Below are positions 1-8,365 of a stretch of 64,000 nt of DNA, piece by piece. Origin of the DNA: CAWBOV01 sp963790525. Lineage in GTDB: Bacteria > Actinomycetota > Actinomycetes > Mycobacteriales > Jatrophihabitantaceae. The position numbers and the translations under genes are program-made. The notes below the pieces were generated by a model. It was given only the letters and a program-made list of their open reading frames with translations. It had not been told where the DNA came from and searched no databases. Numbering within the stretch: the first letter of the stretch is position 1; every line of letters starts with the position of its first letter. The stretch lies in the NCBI GenBank assembly GCA_963790525.1, contig CAWBOV010000004.1:62001-126000 (forward strand). The letters are read 5' to 3'.

Positions 1-2378
1 CAGCGGCAGCCGGCAAGTCGACCGTGCTCGCCGCCCTGCTCGGGCTGGTGCCGCACCCGGCGGGGCAGATCGTCGTCGACGTGGCCGGTGATCCGGTCGA
101 CCTGGCGGGCCTCGATCCCGCTTCCTGGCGGCGGGGAACGGCGTGGCTGCCGCAGCGCCCGGTGCCGACCCAGGCGACGGTGGGCGACGAGGTCCGCCTG
201 GGCGATCCCGGCGCGAGCGCCTCGGACGTGGCCGCAGCCTGCGAGCAGTGCCGGGCACCGCATCCGGACACCCCGCTCGGTGAGGACGGACGGTCGGTGT
301 CGGCCGGCCAGCGCCGCCGGATCGCGCTGGCCCGGGTACTGCTGCGCGTCGGTGCGGTCGAGCGCGACGGCGCGGTGCCCCTCGTCCTGCTCGACGAGCC
401 GAGCGAGGACCTCGATCACCGCACCGAGCAGGTCGTGGCCGACGTCATCGCCGCACTCGCGGGGCGGGCCACCGTGCTGATCGCCACCCACAGCCGCCGG
501 CTCGCCGACCTCGCCGACCGGCGCATCACCCTCGTCGACGGGTCGATCACGGGCAGCCGCGTCACTGCCCGCGCCGGGGGCTCCGCCGAACCGGCACTTC
601 CAGCGGTACCCGAACCGGTCGTGCCCGAACCGGTCGTGCCCGCACCGACCGTGCCCGCACCGGGCATGCCTCCGATCCCCACCCCGCTGCGGCTGCGCGA
701 CCTCGCCGGGCAGGAGCGGCTGCGCCGCCGCCTGGCGTCGGCGGGTGCCGTGGCGGCGCTGGCGGGCATCTCCGGACTGGCACTGACGGCGACATCCCTC
801 TGGCTGATCAGCAGGGCGGCCCAGCACCCCAACGTGCAGGCGCTCGCGATCGCCGTCGTCGGCGTGCGCACGTTCGCCCTAGGGCGGGCGCTGCTGCGCT
901 ACGTCGAACGCCTGACCGCCCACGACGTGGCCCTGCGGTTGCTCGTCGGCCTGCGCGCCCAGGTGTTCGCCGCCCTGCGCCCGCTCGGTCCGTCCGCGCT
1001 CGGCGGCTATCGCCGCGGTGACCTCCTGCGCCGTTTCGTGGGTGACGTGGACGGCTTGCAGGACGGGCTGGTCCGCACCGTCCTTCCCGTCGTCGGCGCC
1101 GCGGCCACGTCCGTCGCCGCCTGCGTCCTGGCCGGGTTGCTCGCCCCGGAGGCGGGGGTGGTCCTGGCCGTCGCCCTGGCCGGCGCGGGCGGGCTCGTGC
1201 CCTGGCTGGTCGGCAGATGCTCCGGCGACGCCGACCGACTCGCCGGGCTGGCCGGCCGCCGCGACGAGCGGTCCAGCGCACTCGTCGACGGGCTCGCCGA
1301 GCTGACGGCCTACGGATCCACCGCGCCGGCGTTGCGGGAGATCGGCGTACTCGACGCGGACGTCGTCGCGCGATCCCGCCGCCCCGCCGCGGTCGCCGCC
1401 GTGGGAGCGGCCCTGTCCGGCCTGCTCGCCGCCGCCGCCCTGCCCGCCGTGCTGGTCATCGGCGCCGGGGCGGTCCGCGCCGGGCGGTTGCCCGCGATCG
1501 ACCTCGGGGTGCTCGCCATCTGCGTCCTGATCGGCTTCGAGGCCGTCGCCCCGCTCCCGTCGGCGTTCGCGTCGTGGACGCGCTGCCGCGCCGGCCTGTC
1601 CCGGGTCGCCGCCATCCTGGCCGCCGTACCCGCCTTCACCGACCCCGGGCAGGGCACGCCGGCTCCGAACGGCCGGCTGGGCCTGGACGTGCGCGGGGTG
1701 ACCCTGCGGCCGGCGCCGGAAGCACCTGCCGTGCTGCGTGGTGCCGCGCTCGCCGTCCAGCCGGGCACGCGGGTCGCCCTCATGGGCCCCAGCGGCTGCG
1801 GCAAGTCGACGCTGCTCGCGGCGACGCTGCGGCTGCTGCGCGCGGACTCCGGCTCGGTGGAACTCACCGGGGACGGGCTCGGGGTGGAGCTGGCGCTGCT
1901 GCGGGCCGACGACATGCCGTCCCGCGCCGCGGGTTCCCTGCAGGGTGACCACGTCTTCGACGCCAGCCTGCGGGACAACCTGCGCGTCGTGCGCCCCGAC
2001 GCGACCGACTCCGACCTCGACGCGGTGGCGGCGCGCTGCGGCCTCTCCTCGTTCGTCGCCGAGTTGCCCGCCGGCTGGGCGACGCCCGCGGGGGTGGACG
2101 GGGGAGCGCTGTCCGGTGGGCAGCGGCAGCGGCTGCTGCTCGCCCGGGCACTGCTCGCCGATCCGCACATCCTCGTGCTCGACGAGCCGACGGCCCATCT
2201 CGACGCCGACACCGAGCGCGAGGTGCTGGCCGACCTGCTGGACGCGACCGCCGGCCGCACGGTGCTGCTCTCCACCCACCGGCGCCTCGCCCCCGGTGCC
2301 GTCGACGTGGTGGCGCGCATCGAGGCGGGAGCGATCGCCGTCGACCCGGCCGATCGGGTCGCCGCGCTGTCGGTCTGA
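1..2378 (+). CDS. cydDC: Fused CydDC-type ABC transporter (5' end outside window)
   Basis: This is the export ATPase pair needed to assemble cytochrome bd oxidase, a heterodimeric thiol/heme-linked ABC exporter in the inner membrane. The window opens inside the Walker A motif (GKST) of the first ATPase. That domain continues with a VSAGQ signature, Walker B LVLLDEPSED and switch His in IATHS. A proline-rich linker follows, then a second half with a six-helix membrane region (about residues 240-510 of the visible part) and a full ATPase (Walker A GPSGCGKST, signature LSGGQ, Walker B ILVLDEPTAHLD). CydD followed by CydC in one polypeptide is known in actinomycetes. The CydD membrane part lies upstream of the window. 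Its position beside dormancy genes fits a low-oxygen role. Identification as CydDC rather than another ABC fusion is strong but inferred from architecture. Confidence 0.88.
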   Translation, partial: AAAGKSTVLAALLGLVPHPAGQIVVDVAGDPVDLAGLDPASWRRGTAWLPQRPVPTQATVGDEVRLGDPGASASDVAAACEQCRAPHPDTPLGEDGRSVSAGQRRRIALARVLLRVGAVERDGAVPLVLLDEPSEDLDHRTEQVVADVIAALAGRATVLIATHSRRLADLADRRITLVDGSITGSRVTARAGGSAEPALPAVPEPVVPEPVVPAPTVPAPGMPPIPTPLRLRDLAGQERLRRRLASAGAVAALAGISGLALTATSLWLISRAAQHPNVQALAIAVVGVRTFALGRALLRYVERLTAHDVALRLLVGLRAQVFAALRPLGPSALGGYRRGDLLRRFVGDVDGLQDGLVRTVLPVVGAAATSVAACVLAGLLAPEAGVVLAVALAGAGGLVPWLVGRCSGDADRLAGLAGRRDERSSALVDGLAELTAYGSTAPALREIGVLDADVVARSRRPAAVAAVGAALSGLLAAAALPAVLVIGAGAVRAGRLPAIDLGVLAICVLIGFEAVAPLPSAFASWTRCRAGLSRVAAILAAVPAFTDPGQGTPAPNGRLGLDVRGVTLRPAPEAPAVLRGAALAVQPGTRVALMGPSGCGKSTLLAATLRLLRADSGSVELTGDGLGVELALLRADDMPSRAAGSLQGDHVFDASLRDNLRVVRPDATDSDLDAVAARCGLSSFVAELPAGWATPAGVDGGALSGGQRQRLLLARALLADPHILVLDEPTAHLDADTEREVLADLLDATAGRTVLLSTHRRLAPGAVDVVARIEAGAIAVDPADRVAALSV
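601..665 (+). repeat. 15-bp tandem repeats coding the CydD-CydC linker
   Basis: Near-identical 15-bp units, variants of CCCGAACCGGTCGTG, encode P(E/A)PxVP pentapeptides joining the two halves of the fused transporter. Only copy-number or single-base differences separate the units, so this is a probable flexible spacer and a site where length can vary. Confidence 0.7.
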
Positions 2379-2390
2379 CCGCACCGGCCC

Positions 2391-2428
2391 GGGACCTTCA
2401 CGGCCACGGACGGGACCTTCGACCCGGC
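2391..2428 (+). promoter_or_regulatory. Candidate tandem DosR boxes
   Basis: Two GGGACCTTC half-sites start at 2391 and 2412. The second extends to GGGACCTTCGACCC (2412-2425), close to the mycobacterial DosR consensus GGGACTTTNGNCCC. The first lacks a clean second half. The complete box ends 92 bp before the ATG at 2518, a normal distance for DosR activation. A DosR-like regulator is coded at 7583-8251. The site is read from sequence; binding is inferred. Confidence 0.6.
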
Positions 2429-2517
2429 CCGGGCGGCTCCCGCGGCAGCGACGATATGTAGGCGCGGACACCGGAAACCCCTGGTATGTCGCGACGCCCA
2501 CAGAGGAGAACGACACT

Positions 2518-3102
2518 ATGCAACGCAGAGCTCTTGACAAGATGGTCAGCTGGATCGGACTGAGCCTTGCCGTCATCCTCATCGTCGCGGGGTGCCTGCT
2601 CACCTGGGCGCACTATTTCGTCACGAACGAGGTCCGCACGCAGCTCGTCGCGCAGCAGATCTACTTCCCCGCCAAGGACAGCGCCGCCATCTCCGCTCCA
2701 GAGTTCTCGGCGATGAAAAAGTACGCCGGCCAGCAGCTGTCGACCGGGGCGCAGGCCGAGACCTACGCCGACCACTTCATCGCCAATCACCTCAAGGCGA
2801 TCGGCGGCGGCAAGACGTACGCGCAGCTCAGCGCCGAGGCTCAGGCCGACCCGTCCAACACCAAGCTCGCCGCGACCGTCGAGACGATGTTCAAGGGCGA
2901 GACCCTCCGCGGGCTCCTGCTCAACGCCTACGCCTTCGGCACCATGGGCTTCATCGCGGGCATCGCTGCGATCGCGGCCTTCCTCGCCGCGGCTGTGATG
3001 CTCGCCCTGTCGGCCCTGGGGCTGGTCCACAGCCGCCGCACCCCACCGACGGAGGAGATCTTCTCCGCTCCGGTGGATCGCACGCCGGCCACCGTCAGCT
3101 GA
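2518..3102 (+). CDS. Hypothetical two-helix membrane protein, possible DosR target
   Basis: I do not recognise a family for this 194-residue protein. It has an N-terminal transmembrane helix (about residues 11-31), an extracytoplasmic domain of about 110 residues rich in Ala, Gln and Lys (KYAGQQLSTGAQAETYADHF), and a second hydrophobic stretch (about 138-170), ending in a short charged cytoplasmic tail. The ATG at 2518 was chosen because AGAGGAG sits about 9 bp upstream. It lies after cydDC and before two USP genes, and tandem DosR-like boxes precede it. This context suggests a stress-induced envelope protein. A perfect 10-bp hairpin follows it. Confidence 0.75.
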   Translation: MQRRALDKMVSWIGLSLAVILIVAGCLLTWAHYFVTNEVRTQLVAQQIYFPAKDSAAISAPEFSAMKKYAGQQLSTGAQAETYADHFIANHLKAIGGGKTYAQLSAEAQADPSNTKLAATVETMFKGETLRGLLLNAYAFGTMGFIAGIAAIAAFLAAAVMLALSALGLVHSRRTPPTEEIFSAPVDRTPATVS

Positions 3103-3132
3103 CCTCGGGCGCCCCGCAGCCCGCACTGCCCG

Positions 3133-3165
3133 CCCGGATCGTTGCACCCCCGGTGACGATCCGGG
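3133..3165 (+). terminator. Hairpin after the membrane-protein gene
   Basis: Perfect 10-bp arms CCCGGATCGT (3133-3142) and ACGATCCGGG (3156-3165) enclose a 13-nt loop, 31 bp after the stop codon at 3102. There is no T-run, as is common for actinobacterial terminators. It could also be an attenuator ahead of the USP operon. Confidence 0.5.
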
Positions 3166-3247
3166 CTCAGGCCCCCGAGCACCACCCCCGAACTGCACCC
3201 CCGAACACCACACCGAGTACCCGCCCACCTTTCGCAGAGGAGTTCCG

Positions 3248-3916
3248 ATGTCGGATCTCGCCGCTCGCCTGCACTGCAGACTGGTCGTCGTCCCCGCCCG
3301 CGCCGGGTCGACCGAACTCAGGGAGATCCGCCACTACGTCGGTGACACCCTCCGCGCCGGTGGCAGCGTCCTCGTCGTCCCCGCCGAAGCAGTCGTCCCC
3401 GCCGAAGCAGCCGCGCCCGCCCCGACCGCGCCTGTCGTCTTCGGCGTCCCCGACCACGGAGCCGGCCGGGCCGCGCTGCTCGTCGCCGCGACCGAGGCCC
3501 GGCGGGCGGGTGCGACGCTCCGCCTCGTGCGCGTCTGGCGCGATCCCTGCTGGCTGACGTCGATGACGATCGAGCAGGCGGCTCACGCCGGGCGGTGGCG
3601 CGAGGCGGACGTCCGGCTGCTGGAGGCAGCGCGCCGCGACGTGCTCGCCCTCGTCCCCGGGATCGACGTCGCGGCGGAACTGTCCAGCGGCGACCTGTAC
3701 ACCCACCTGCGCACCTCGGCCGTGGGCGCCCGCCTGCTCGTCCTCGGTGCCGGCTCCACCCCGGACATCGCCCGGTGGTTCGCGGTGCACACCCCGTGCC
3801 CGCTGGTGATCGTTCCCGAACCGGTCGCCGCGCCCGCGGCCCGGTCTCCGCTCAGGTTCCGCACCGCCGCGAGCCGGGTGGCGCAGCGTTCGAACCTGTC
3901 CCTCGAGGAGGCGTGA
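3248..3916 (+). CDS. Universal stress protein-like protein
   Basis: This 222-residue protein has a divergent N-terminal half ending in an Ala/Pro-rich stretch. A USP-type alpha/beta domain follows from about residue 62 (VVFGVPDHGAGRAALLVAATEARRAG) to LLVLGAGSTPDIARWFAVHTPCPLVIVPEP. The usual ATP-binding G-x2-G-x9-G-S/T motif is reduced, so nucleotide binding is doubtful. The ATG at 3248 has AGAGGAG about 7 bp upstream. Its stop overlaps the start of the next USP gene by one base, so the two are surely co-transcribed. Such paired USPs are common in dormancy regulons of Mycobacterium, where they are thought to sense ATP or hypoxia. Confidence 0.75.
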   Translation: MSDLAARLHCRLVVVPARAGSTELREIRHYVGDTLRAGGSVLVVPAEAVVPAEAAAPAPTAPVVFGVPDHGAGRAALLVAATEARRAGATLRLVRVWRDPCWLTSMTIEQAAHAGRWREADVRLLEAARRDVLALVPGIDVAAELSSGDLYTHLRTSAVGARLLVLGAGSTPDIARWFAVHTPCPLVIVPEPVAAPAARSPLRFRTAASRVAQRSNLSLEEA

Positions 3917-4785
3917 TGACCGCAGCCGCGCCGGTGGTCGTCGGCATCGACGAGTACCCCGACAACGAGCCCGCCGTGCGGTGGGCACTGGCCGACGCAC
4001 GCACCAGGCACGCGCCGGTCGAGCTGATCTGCGCCTACCGCTGGCTCTGGTCGCTGCCGCCGCTGCCCCTGTACGCCGACGTCGCCGACACCGAGCAGGA
4101 GATACGGCTCGCCGCCGCACAGCGCCTGCTGGCGCGGGAGGCCGGGTTCGCAACAGCCGTCGACCCGTCCGTCCAGGTGCGCACGGTCGAGCGCGACAAG
4201 AACCCGGTGCCGTGCCTGATCGAGTGTTCCCGCGAAGCAGCGGTGCTCGTCCTCGGCTCCCGCCAGCTCGCCAGCGTGGCCTCGCAGCTGCTGGGCTCGG
4301 TGAGCGGTGCGGTGGCCGCCCGCGCCCACTGCCCCGTGGTCGTGATGCGCGGCACGAGCCGGCCCGCCACACCGGTGCTCGCCGGTATCGACGGCAGTGA
4401 GTCCTCGCAGCCGGTGCTGGAGTTCGCCTTCGACCACGCCAGTCGGCACGGACTCGGCCTCGACGTCCTCCTGGCGTGGCCGCCGGCCTACCTCGACACG
4501 TTCGACGTGCTGGAGACCACCATCCACCCGCATGCCCAGGCGTGGCTGGCCGAGGCGGTCGCCGGCTGGCGGCAGAAGTACCCCGACGTCGCCACCACCC
4601 TGACGGTCGTGCACGACAGCCCCGTCCCGGCACTGCTCGACCGCATCGCCGATCACGGCCTCGTCGTGGTCGGCACCGTCGGCCACCGCGCCACCGTCGC
4701 CTCGCTGCTCGGCTCGGTGAGCCAGGGCGTGCTGCACCACTCCCGGTGCCCCGTCGCGGTCGTCCCGACCCCGACCCACCACTGA
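3916..4785 (+). CDS. Tandem-domain universal stress protein
   Basis: The protein has 289 residues and two USP domains of about 145 residues each. The first begins VVVGIDEYPDNEPAVRWALADA and carries LVLGSRQLASVASQLLGSVS. The second begins VLAGIDGSESSQPVLEFAFDHA and carries VVVGTVGHRATVASLLGSVS. Both tails match the ATP-binding G-x-G-loop followed by the GSVS phosphate-binding stretch, so ATP binding is likely in at least one domain. The start ATG overlaps the stop of the preceding USP gene (TGATG). The next gene, an Acg-type FMN protein, starts 47 bp downstream, the same neighbour set seen in DosR regulons of mycobacteria. Confidence 0.88.
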   Translation: MTAAAPVVVGIDEYPDNEPAVRWALADARTRHAPVELICAYRWLWSLPPLPLYADVADTEQEIRLAAAQRLLAREAGFATAVDPSVQVRTVERDKNPVPCLIECSREAAVLVLGSRQLASVASQLLGSVSGAVAARAHCPVVVMRGTSRPATPVLAGIDGSESSQPVLEFAFDHASRHGLGLDVLLAWPPAYLDTFDVLETTIHPHAQAWLAEAVAGWRQKYPDVATTLTVVHDSPVPALLDRIADHGLVVVGTVGHRATVASLLGSVSQGVLHHSRCPVAVVPTPTHH

Positions 4786-4832
4786 TCCTCGACAAGTCCG
4801 ATGTCCTCGGAAGAACCGGAAAGAGGTAGGCC

Positions 4833-5822
4833 ATGACCGCACTGGTGGACTCGCACCTGGCACAGGCACTGCGCAGGGCGGCCGTACGTGCCACCGCCGC
4901 GCCCTCGGTGCACAACACGCAACCGTGGAAGCTCGTCGTCGGCGCCGACTGGCTGGAGATCCGGGCGGATTGGAGCCGTCAACTCAAGGTGCTGGATCCG
5001 ACCGGCCGGCAGCTGCTGATCAGCTGCGGCTGCGCGCTCTTCAACGCCCGCGCGTCGTTGGAGAACTCGGGATACCAGATCTCGGTGGCACGCAGCCCCG
5101 ACGTCACCCGTCCGGACATCCTGGCCCGGCTGAGCATCACGGGTAGGGCGGAGGACCGCGCCGGCGCGGGCTACCTGGACGCCCTGATCGACCTCCGCTC
5201 GACCAACCGGCGCAGGTTCGCCGACGACGCCGTGGACGCGGCCGCGATCGAGGACATGATCGCCGCCGCGCGCGCAGAGGACGCACAGTTGATCGAGCTC
5301 ACCCGCGCCGAGCAGCGTCAGTCGGTGGCTCTGCTGACCCAGAAGGCCGACGTCATCCAGAACAGTGACCCCGGCTACCGCGCGGAACTCCGCTCCTGGA
5401 CGACCACCGACAACGCGCGTCTGGACGGCGTGCGCTCGCTCGTCGTCCCGCATGTGACCGGGGACAGCCGCGACGACCTGCCCCTGCGCGATTTCGACAC
5501 CCAGGGCCTCGGGTTCCTGCCCGCGGACACCCATTCGACCGTGGACCAGTGCCTGCTCCTGCTCGCGACCGCAGAGGAGACGCCGTCGGCATGGCTGCGG
5601 GCCGGCGAGGCGCTGGAACGGGTCTGGCTCGAGGCGGTGCGCCACGGCTACACGATGAGCCTGTTCACGTCGCTGATCGAGGTGCAGACGACCCGGCAGG
5701 CCCTGCGCAACGACCTGCAGATGTCGGCCCACCCGCACGTGCTGCTGCGCGTCGGGCGCGCGCCCAGCACGCCGTCCACCAGAAGGCGCCGGCTGGTCGA
5801 CGTGCTGATCGAAGCGCCCTGA
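4833..5822 (+). CDS. Acg-type nitroreductase-fold FMN-binding protein
   Basis: This 329-residue protein resembles the Acg family (Rv2032, Rv3127 and Rv3131 of M. tuberculosis): a doubled nitroreductase fold that binds FMN, usually without clear reductase activity, and is thought to sequester flavin during non-replicating persistence. Family-like features are APSVHNTQPWKL near the N-terminus, DPTGRQLLISCGCALFNARASL, a central STNRRRFADDAV segment and a C-terminal PHVLLRVGRAP. AGAGGTAGG precedes the ATG at 4833. The genes sits directly after two USP genes and before the DosS-like kinase, which supports hypoxia-linked expression. A cytoplasmic location is expected because no signal peptide is seen. 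Confidence 0.85.
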   Translation: MTALVDSHLAQALRRAAVRATAAPSVHNTQPWKLVVGADWLEIRADWSRQLKVLDPTGRQLLISCGCALFNARASLENSGYQISVARSPDVTRPDILARLSITGRAEDRAGAGYLDALIDLRSTNRRRFADDAVDAAAIEDMIAAARAEDAQLIELTRAEQRQSVALLTQKADVIQNSDPGYRAELRSWTTTDNARLDGVRSLVVPHVTGDSRDDLPLRDFDTQGLGFLPADTHSTVDQCLLLLATAEETPSAWLRAGEALERVWLEAVRHGYTMSLFTSLIEVQTTRQALRNDLQMSAHPHVLLRVGRAPSTPSTRRRRLVDVLIEAP

Positions 5823-5861
5823 CGGTCCGCCGGCGTGCGCGTCAGGGATACGCTCCACGCA

Positions 5862-7604
5862 ATGGCCTCTGCTCGTGATCCGCTGCCGGAGCGTGCACCG
5901 TCGGGTGAGCTCGGCTTCGCTGACGTGCCGCAACTCGCGCTCGAGCAACTGCTGTCGCAGCTGATCGACCGCGCCCAGGACGTCCTGGCCGCTCAAGGGC
6001 GACTGCGCGGACTGCTGCGTGCCAACCGCGCGGTGATCGGCGAGCTCGACGTCGCGGTCGTGCTGCGGAGGATCATCGAGGCGGCCGCGGAGCTGGTCGG
6101 TGCCGGCTACGGCGCGCTCGGGGTGATCGGGCCGGACCGCAAGCTGGAACAGTTCATCCATGTCGGCATCGACGGGGACACCGCCGACCGCATCGGGCAC
6201 CTGCCCACCGGTCAGGGGCTGCTCGGCGCGTTGATCGACGATCCACACCCGATCCGGCTCCGATCCATCGCCGACGATCCGCGCTCGGTCGGCTTCCCGC
6301 CGCACCACCCGCCGATGAACGCCTTCCTCGGCGTTCCCATCCGGATCCGGGACGAGGTCTTCGGCAACCTCTACCTCTCCGAGCCGGCCGCGGGGGAATT
6401 CACCGCGGAGGACGAGGAGCTGGTGCAGTCGCTGGCCGCCACGGCCGCCGTGGCCATCGACAACGCGCGCCTGTACACCGAGTCGCAGCTGCGCCAGGAA
6501 TGGCTGCGGGCGTCGACGGAGATCTCCCAGCAGCTGCTCTCCAGCGACGGGGAGGAGCCGCTGCAGGTCGTCGCCCGCAGGGTCCTGCAGATCGCCGACG
6601 CCGACCTGGTGAACGTGGTGCTGCCGACCCTGGACGAGAACCGGCTCATGGTGGAGATCGCGGTCGGCATCGGAGCGGAGCAGTTGACCGCGTTCACCTA
6701 CGAGCGCGAGAACACCCTGTCCGCCCTGGCCATCGACGGTGGGCGGCCGGTGACCGTCGCCGACCTCACCGGTTCGGGTAACCCGACCGAGTACAGCGTG
6801 CACCTGACCGGCGTGGCGGCGTTCGGTCCGGTGATGGCGATCCCTCTCGTCGGCAGCAGCGTCCCCCGCGGCGCGCTCGTCATCTGCCGGCTGCAGGGCC
6901 GGCACCGCTTCTCCGAGGCCGACGTCGAGATGGCCACCACCTTCGCCAACCACGCGGCCGTGGCCCTGGAGCTCAGCGACGCCAGAGCCGACCAGCAGCG
7001 GGTGGTCCTCCTCGAGGACCGTGACCGGATCGCGCGCGACCTGCACGACCACGTCATCCAGCGCCTGTTCGGTGCGGGCCTGACCGTCCAGAGCGTCGCC
7101 GCTGCCCTCGGTGGGGACCAGGCCGCGCCACGGCTGGTCGGCGTGGTCGACGCCATCGACGACACGATCCGCCAGATCCGGACCACGATCTTCGAGCTCC
7201 GGGGGCCGCTCGGCCCCGAGGTCAGCTCGGTGCGGACCCGTCTGCTCGGCGTGATCGCCGGGGCGGCGGAGTCGCTCGGCTTCGCCCCGCAGACCACCTT
7301 CGCCGGTCCGCTGGACTCGGCCGTTCCCGACGAGGTCGTCGACGACCTGCTCGCCGTGCTGCGGGAGTCGCTGAGCAACGTCGCCCGGCACGCGCACGCC
7401 ACCCATGTGCGGGTGCAGGTCTCCGTCACCGGCGGTGAGCTGACCGTCGGCGTGCGTGACGACGGCATCGGCGTGGGTGAGTCCGTGCGCCGCAGCGGCC
7501 TCGACAACCTGCGACGCCGTGCCGAGGACCACGGTGGCCGTTTCGGCATCACCTCACCGGACAACGGAGGAACATACCTGCAATGGACGATTCCACTGAG
7601 CTGA
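5862..7604 (+). CDS. devS: DosS/DevS-like GAF sensor histidine kinase
   Basis: This 580-residue kinase has two GAF domains (about 62-205 and 230-375), a HisKA_3 dimerisation helix and a C-terminal HATPase. With the ATG at 5862 several functional residues fall at the same numbers I recall for M. tuberculosis DosS: His149 (heme ligand, in PPHHPPM), Tyr171 (distal pocket, in FGNLYL) and His395 (phosphoacceptor, in DLHDHVIQRLFG). Residue 87 is Gly, as in the corresponding DosT position, where DosS has Glu. ATP-binding boxes are RESLSNVARHA, RDDGIGV and GLDNLRRRAE. A GTG at 5835 would add nine residues; the numbering match favours 5862. The 3' end overlaps devR by 22 bp, so kinase and regulator are co-translated. 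It probably senses O2, CO or NO through heme. Confidence 0.9.
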   Translation: MASARDPLPERAPSGELGFADVPQLALEQLLSQLIDRAQDVLAAQGRLRGLLRANRAVIGELDVAVVLRRIIEAAAELVGAGYGALGVIGPDRKLEQFIHVGIDGDTADRIGHLPTGQGLLGALIDDPHPIRLRSIADDPRSVGFPPHHPPMNAFLGVPIRIRDEVFGNLYLSEPAAGEFTAEDEELVQSLAATAAVAIDNARLYTESQLRQEWLRASTEISQQLLSSDGEEPLQVVARRVLQIADADLVNVVLPTLDENRLMVEIAVGIGAEQLTAFTYERENTLSALAIDGGRPVTVADLTGSGNPTEYSVHLTGVAAFGPVMAIPLVGSSVPRGALVICRLQGRHRFSEADVEMATTFANHAAVALELSDARADQQRVVLLEDRDRIARDLHDHVIQRLFGAGLTVQSVAAALGGDQAAPRLVGVVDAIDDTIRQIRTTIFELRGPLGPEVSSVRTRLLGVIAGAAESLGFAPQTTFAGPLDSAVPDEVVDDLLAVLRESLSNVARHAHATHVRVQVSVTGGELTVGVRDDGIGVGESVRRSGLDNLRRRAEDHGGRFGITSPDNGGTYLQWTIPLS

Positions 7605-8251
7605 CCACCGCGCCCATCAGGGTGTTCCTGCTCGACGACCACGAGATCGTCCGGCGCGGTATCGCCGACCTGCTGGGCGCGGAGCCCGACATCGAGATCG
7701 TGGGCGAGGCCGCGACCGCTGCCGAGGCCCTGCGCCGGATCCCCGCTGTCCGGCCCGATGTCGCCGTCCTCGACGGCCGCCTGCCCGACGGCAGCGGGAT
7801 CGACGTGTGCCGTGACATCCGCTCGTCGCTGCCCGACACCCGCTGCCTGATCCTGACGTCCTACGACGACGAGGACGCGATCTTCGCCGCGGTCATGGCG
7901 GGCGCCTCGGGCTACCTGCTGAAGGAGATCCGGGGCAACTCCCTCCTCGACGCGATCCGGCAGGTGGCCGCCGGTCGGTCCCTGCTCGACCCGACGGTGA
8001 CCGAGCGGTTGCTGACCCGGCTGCGCGACGGCGCGCCCACCGACGACCGGCTCGCGGGGCTGAGCGCCCGCGAGCGGGAGATCCTCGGCCTCATCGCCGA
8101 CGGGCTGACGAACCGACAGATCGGTGAACGCCTGTTCCTGGCCGAGAAGACGGTCAAGAACTACGTCTCCTCGCTCCTGGCCAAGCTCGGCCTGCAGCGC
8201 CGCACGCAGGCCGCCGTGCTCGGAGCGGACGTCCGCCGCACCGAGGGCTGA
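7583..8251 (+). CDS. devR: DosR/DevR-like NarL-family response regulator
   Basis: This 222-residue regulator has a receiver domain followed by a LuxR-type helix-turn-helix. The acidic pocket is LLDDHE, the phosphoacceptor is Asp64 in VAVLDGRLPDG, and the switch Lys is in GYLLKEI. The DNA-binding part reads LSAREREILGLIADGLTNRQIGERLFLAEKTVKNYVSSLLAKLGLQ in discontinuous blocks; GLTN-Q and EKTVKNYVS-LLAKLG match M. tuberculosis DevR nearly exactly. It overlaps the kinase gene by 22 bp. In mycobacteria this protein activates USP, Acg and other dormancy genes from GGGAC-type palindromes; candidate boxes of that form occur at 2412, 8290 and 13721 here. Compared with DevR the N-terminus has about ten extra residues. 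Confidence 0.92.
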   Translation: MDDSTELTTAPIRVFLLDDHEIVRRGIADLLGAEPDIEIVGEAATAAEALRRIPAVRPDVAVLDGRLPDGSGIDVCRDIRSSLPDTRCLILTSYDDEDAIFAAVMAGASGYLLKEIRGNSLLDAIRQVAAGRSLLDPTVTERLLTRLRDGAPTDDRLAGLSAREREILGLIADGLTNRQIGERLFLAEKTVKNYVSSLLAKLGLQRRTQAAVLGADVRRTEG

Positions 8252-8261
8252 CCCGCGCGGG

Positions 8262-8289
8262 GAACCGGGCCGTCGGGCGTGCCCGGTTC
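8262..8289 (+). terminator. Hairpin after devR overlapping a DosR box
   Basis: Perfect 9-bp arms GAACCGGGC (8262-8270) and GCCCGGTTC (8281-8289) lie 11 bp after the devR stop codon. The last bases of the right arm are also the first bases of the DosR-like box at 8287-8306. Confidence 0.5.
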
Positions 8290-8306
8290 GGGACCTCCGA
8301 CCCTGT
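8287..8306 (+). promoter_or_regulatory. Candidate DosR box upstream of USP-xfp-ackA
   Basis: TTCGGGACCTCCGACCCTGT matches the DosR palindrome with a perfect left half (TTCGGGAC) and GACCC on the right. It lies 60 bp before the USP start at 8366, in the usual activating position, and directly downstream of devR. Site seen in sequence; function inferred from the neighbouring DosR homologue. Confidence 0.65.
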
Positions 8307-8365
8307 GATCGACCCCGCCACCGCACGATGCTGGACGAAAGGCATCGCAACGGAGGTATCGGAAC

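Noticed and set aside
879..2603. Long open frame antisense to cydDC (and similar long antisense frames at 4653-7532, 6698-9241, 9007-12045, 15720-19271)
   Set aside because: High G+C removes stop codons from all frames. Translations are Arg/Ala/Gly/His-rich with no domain, while the opposite strand codes clear proteins.
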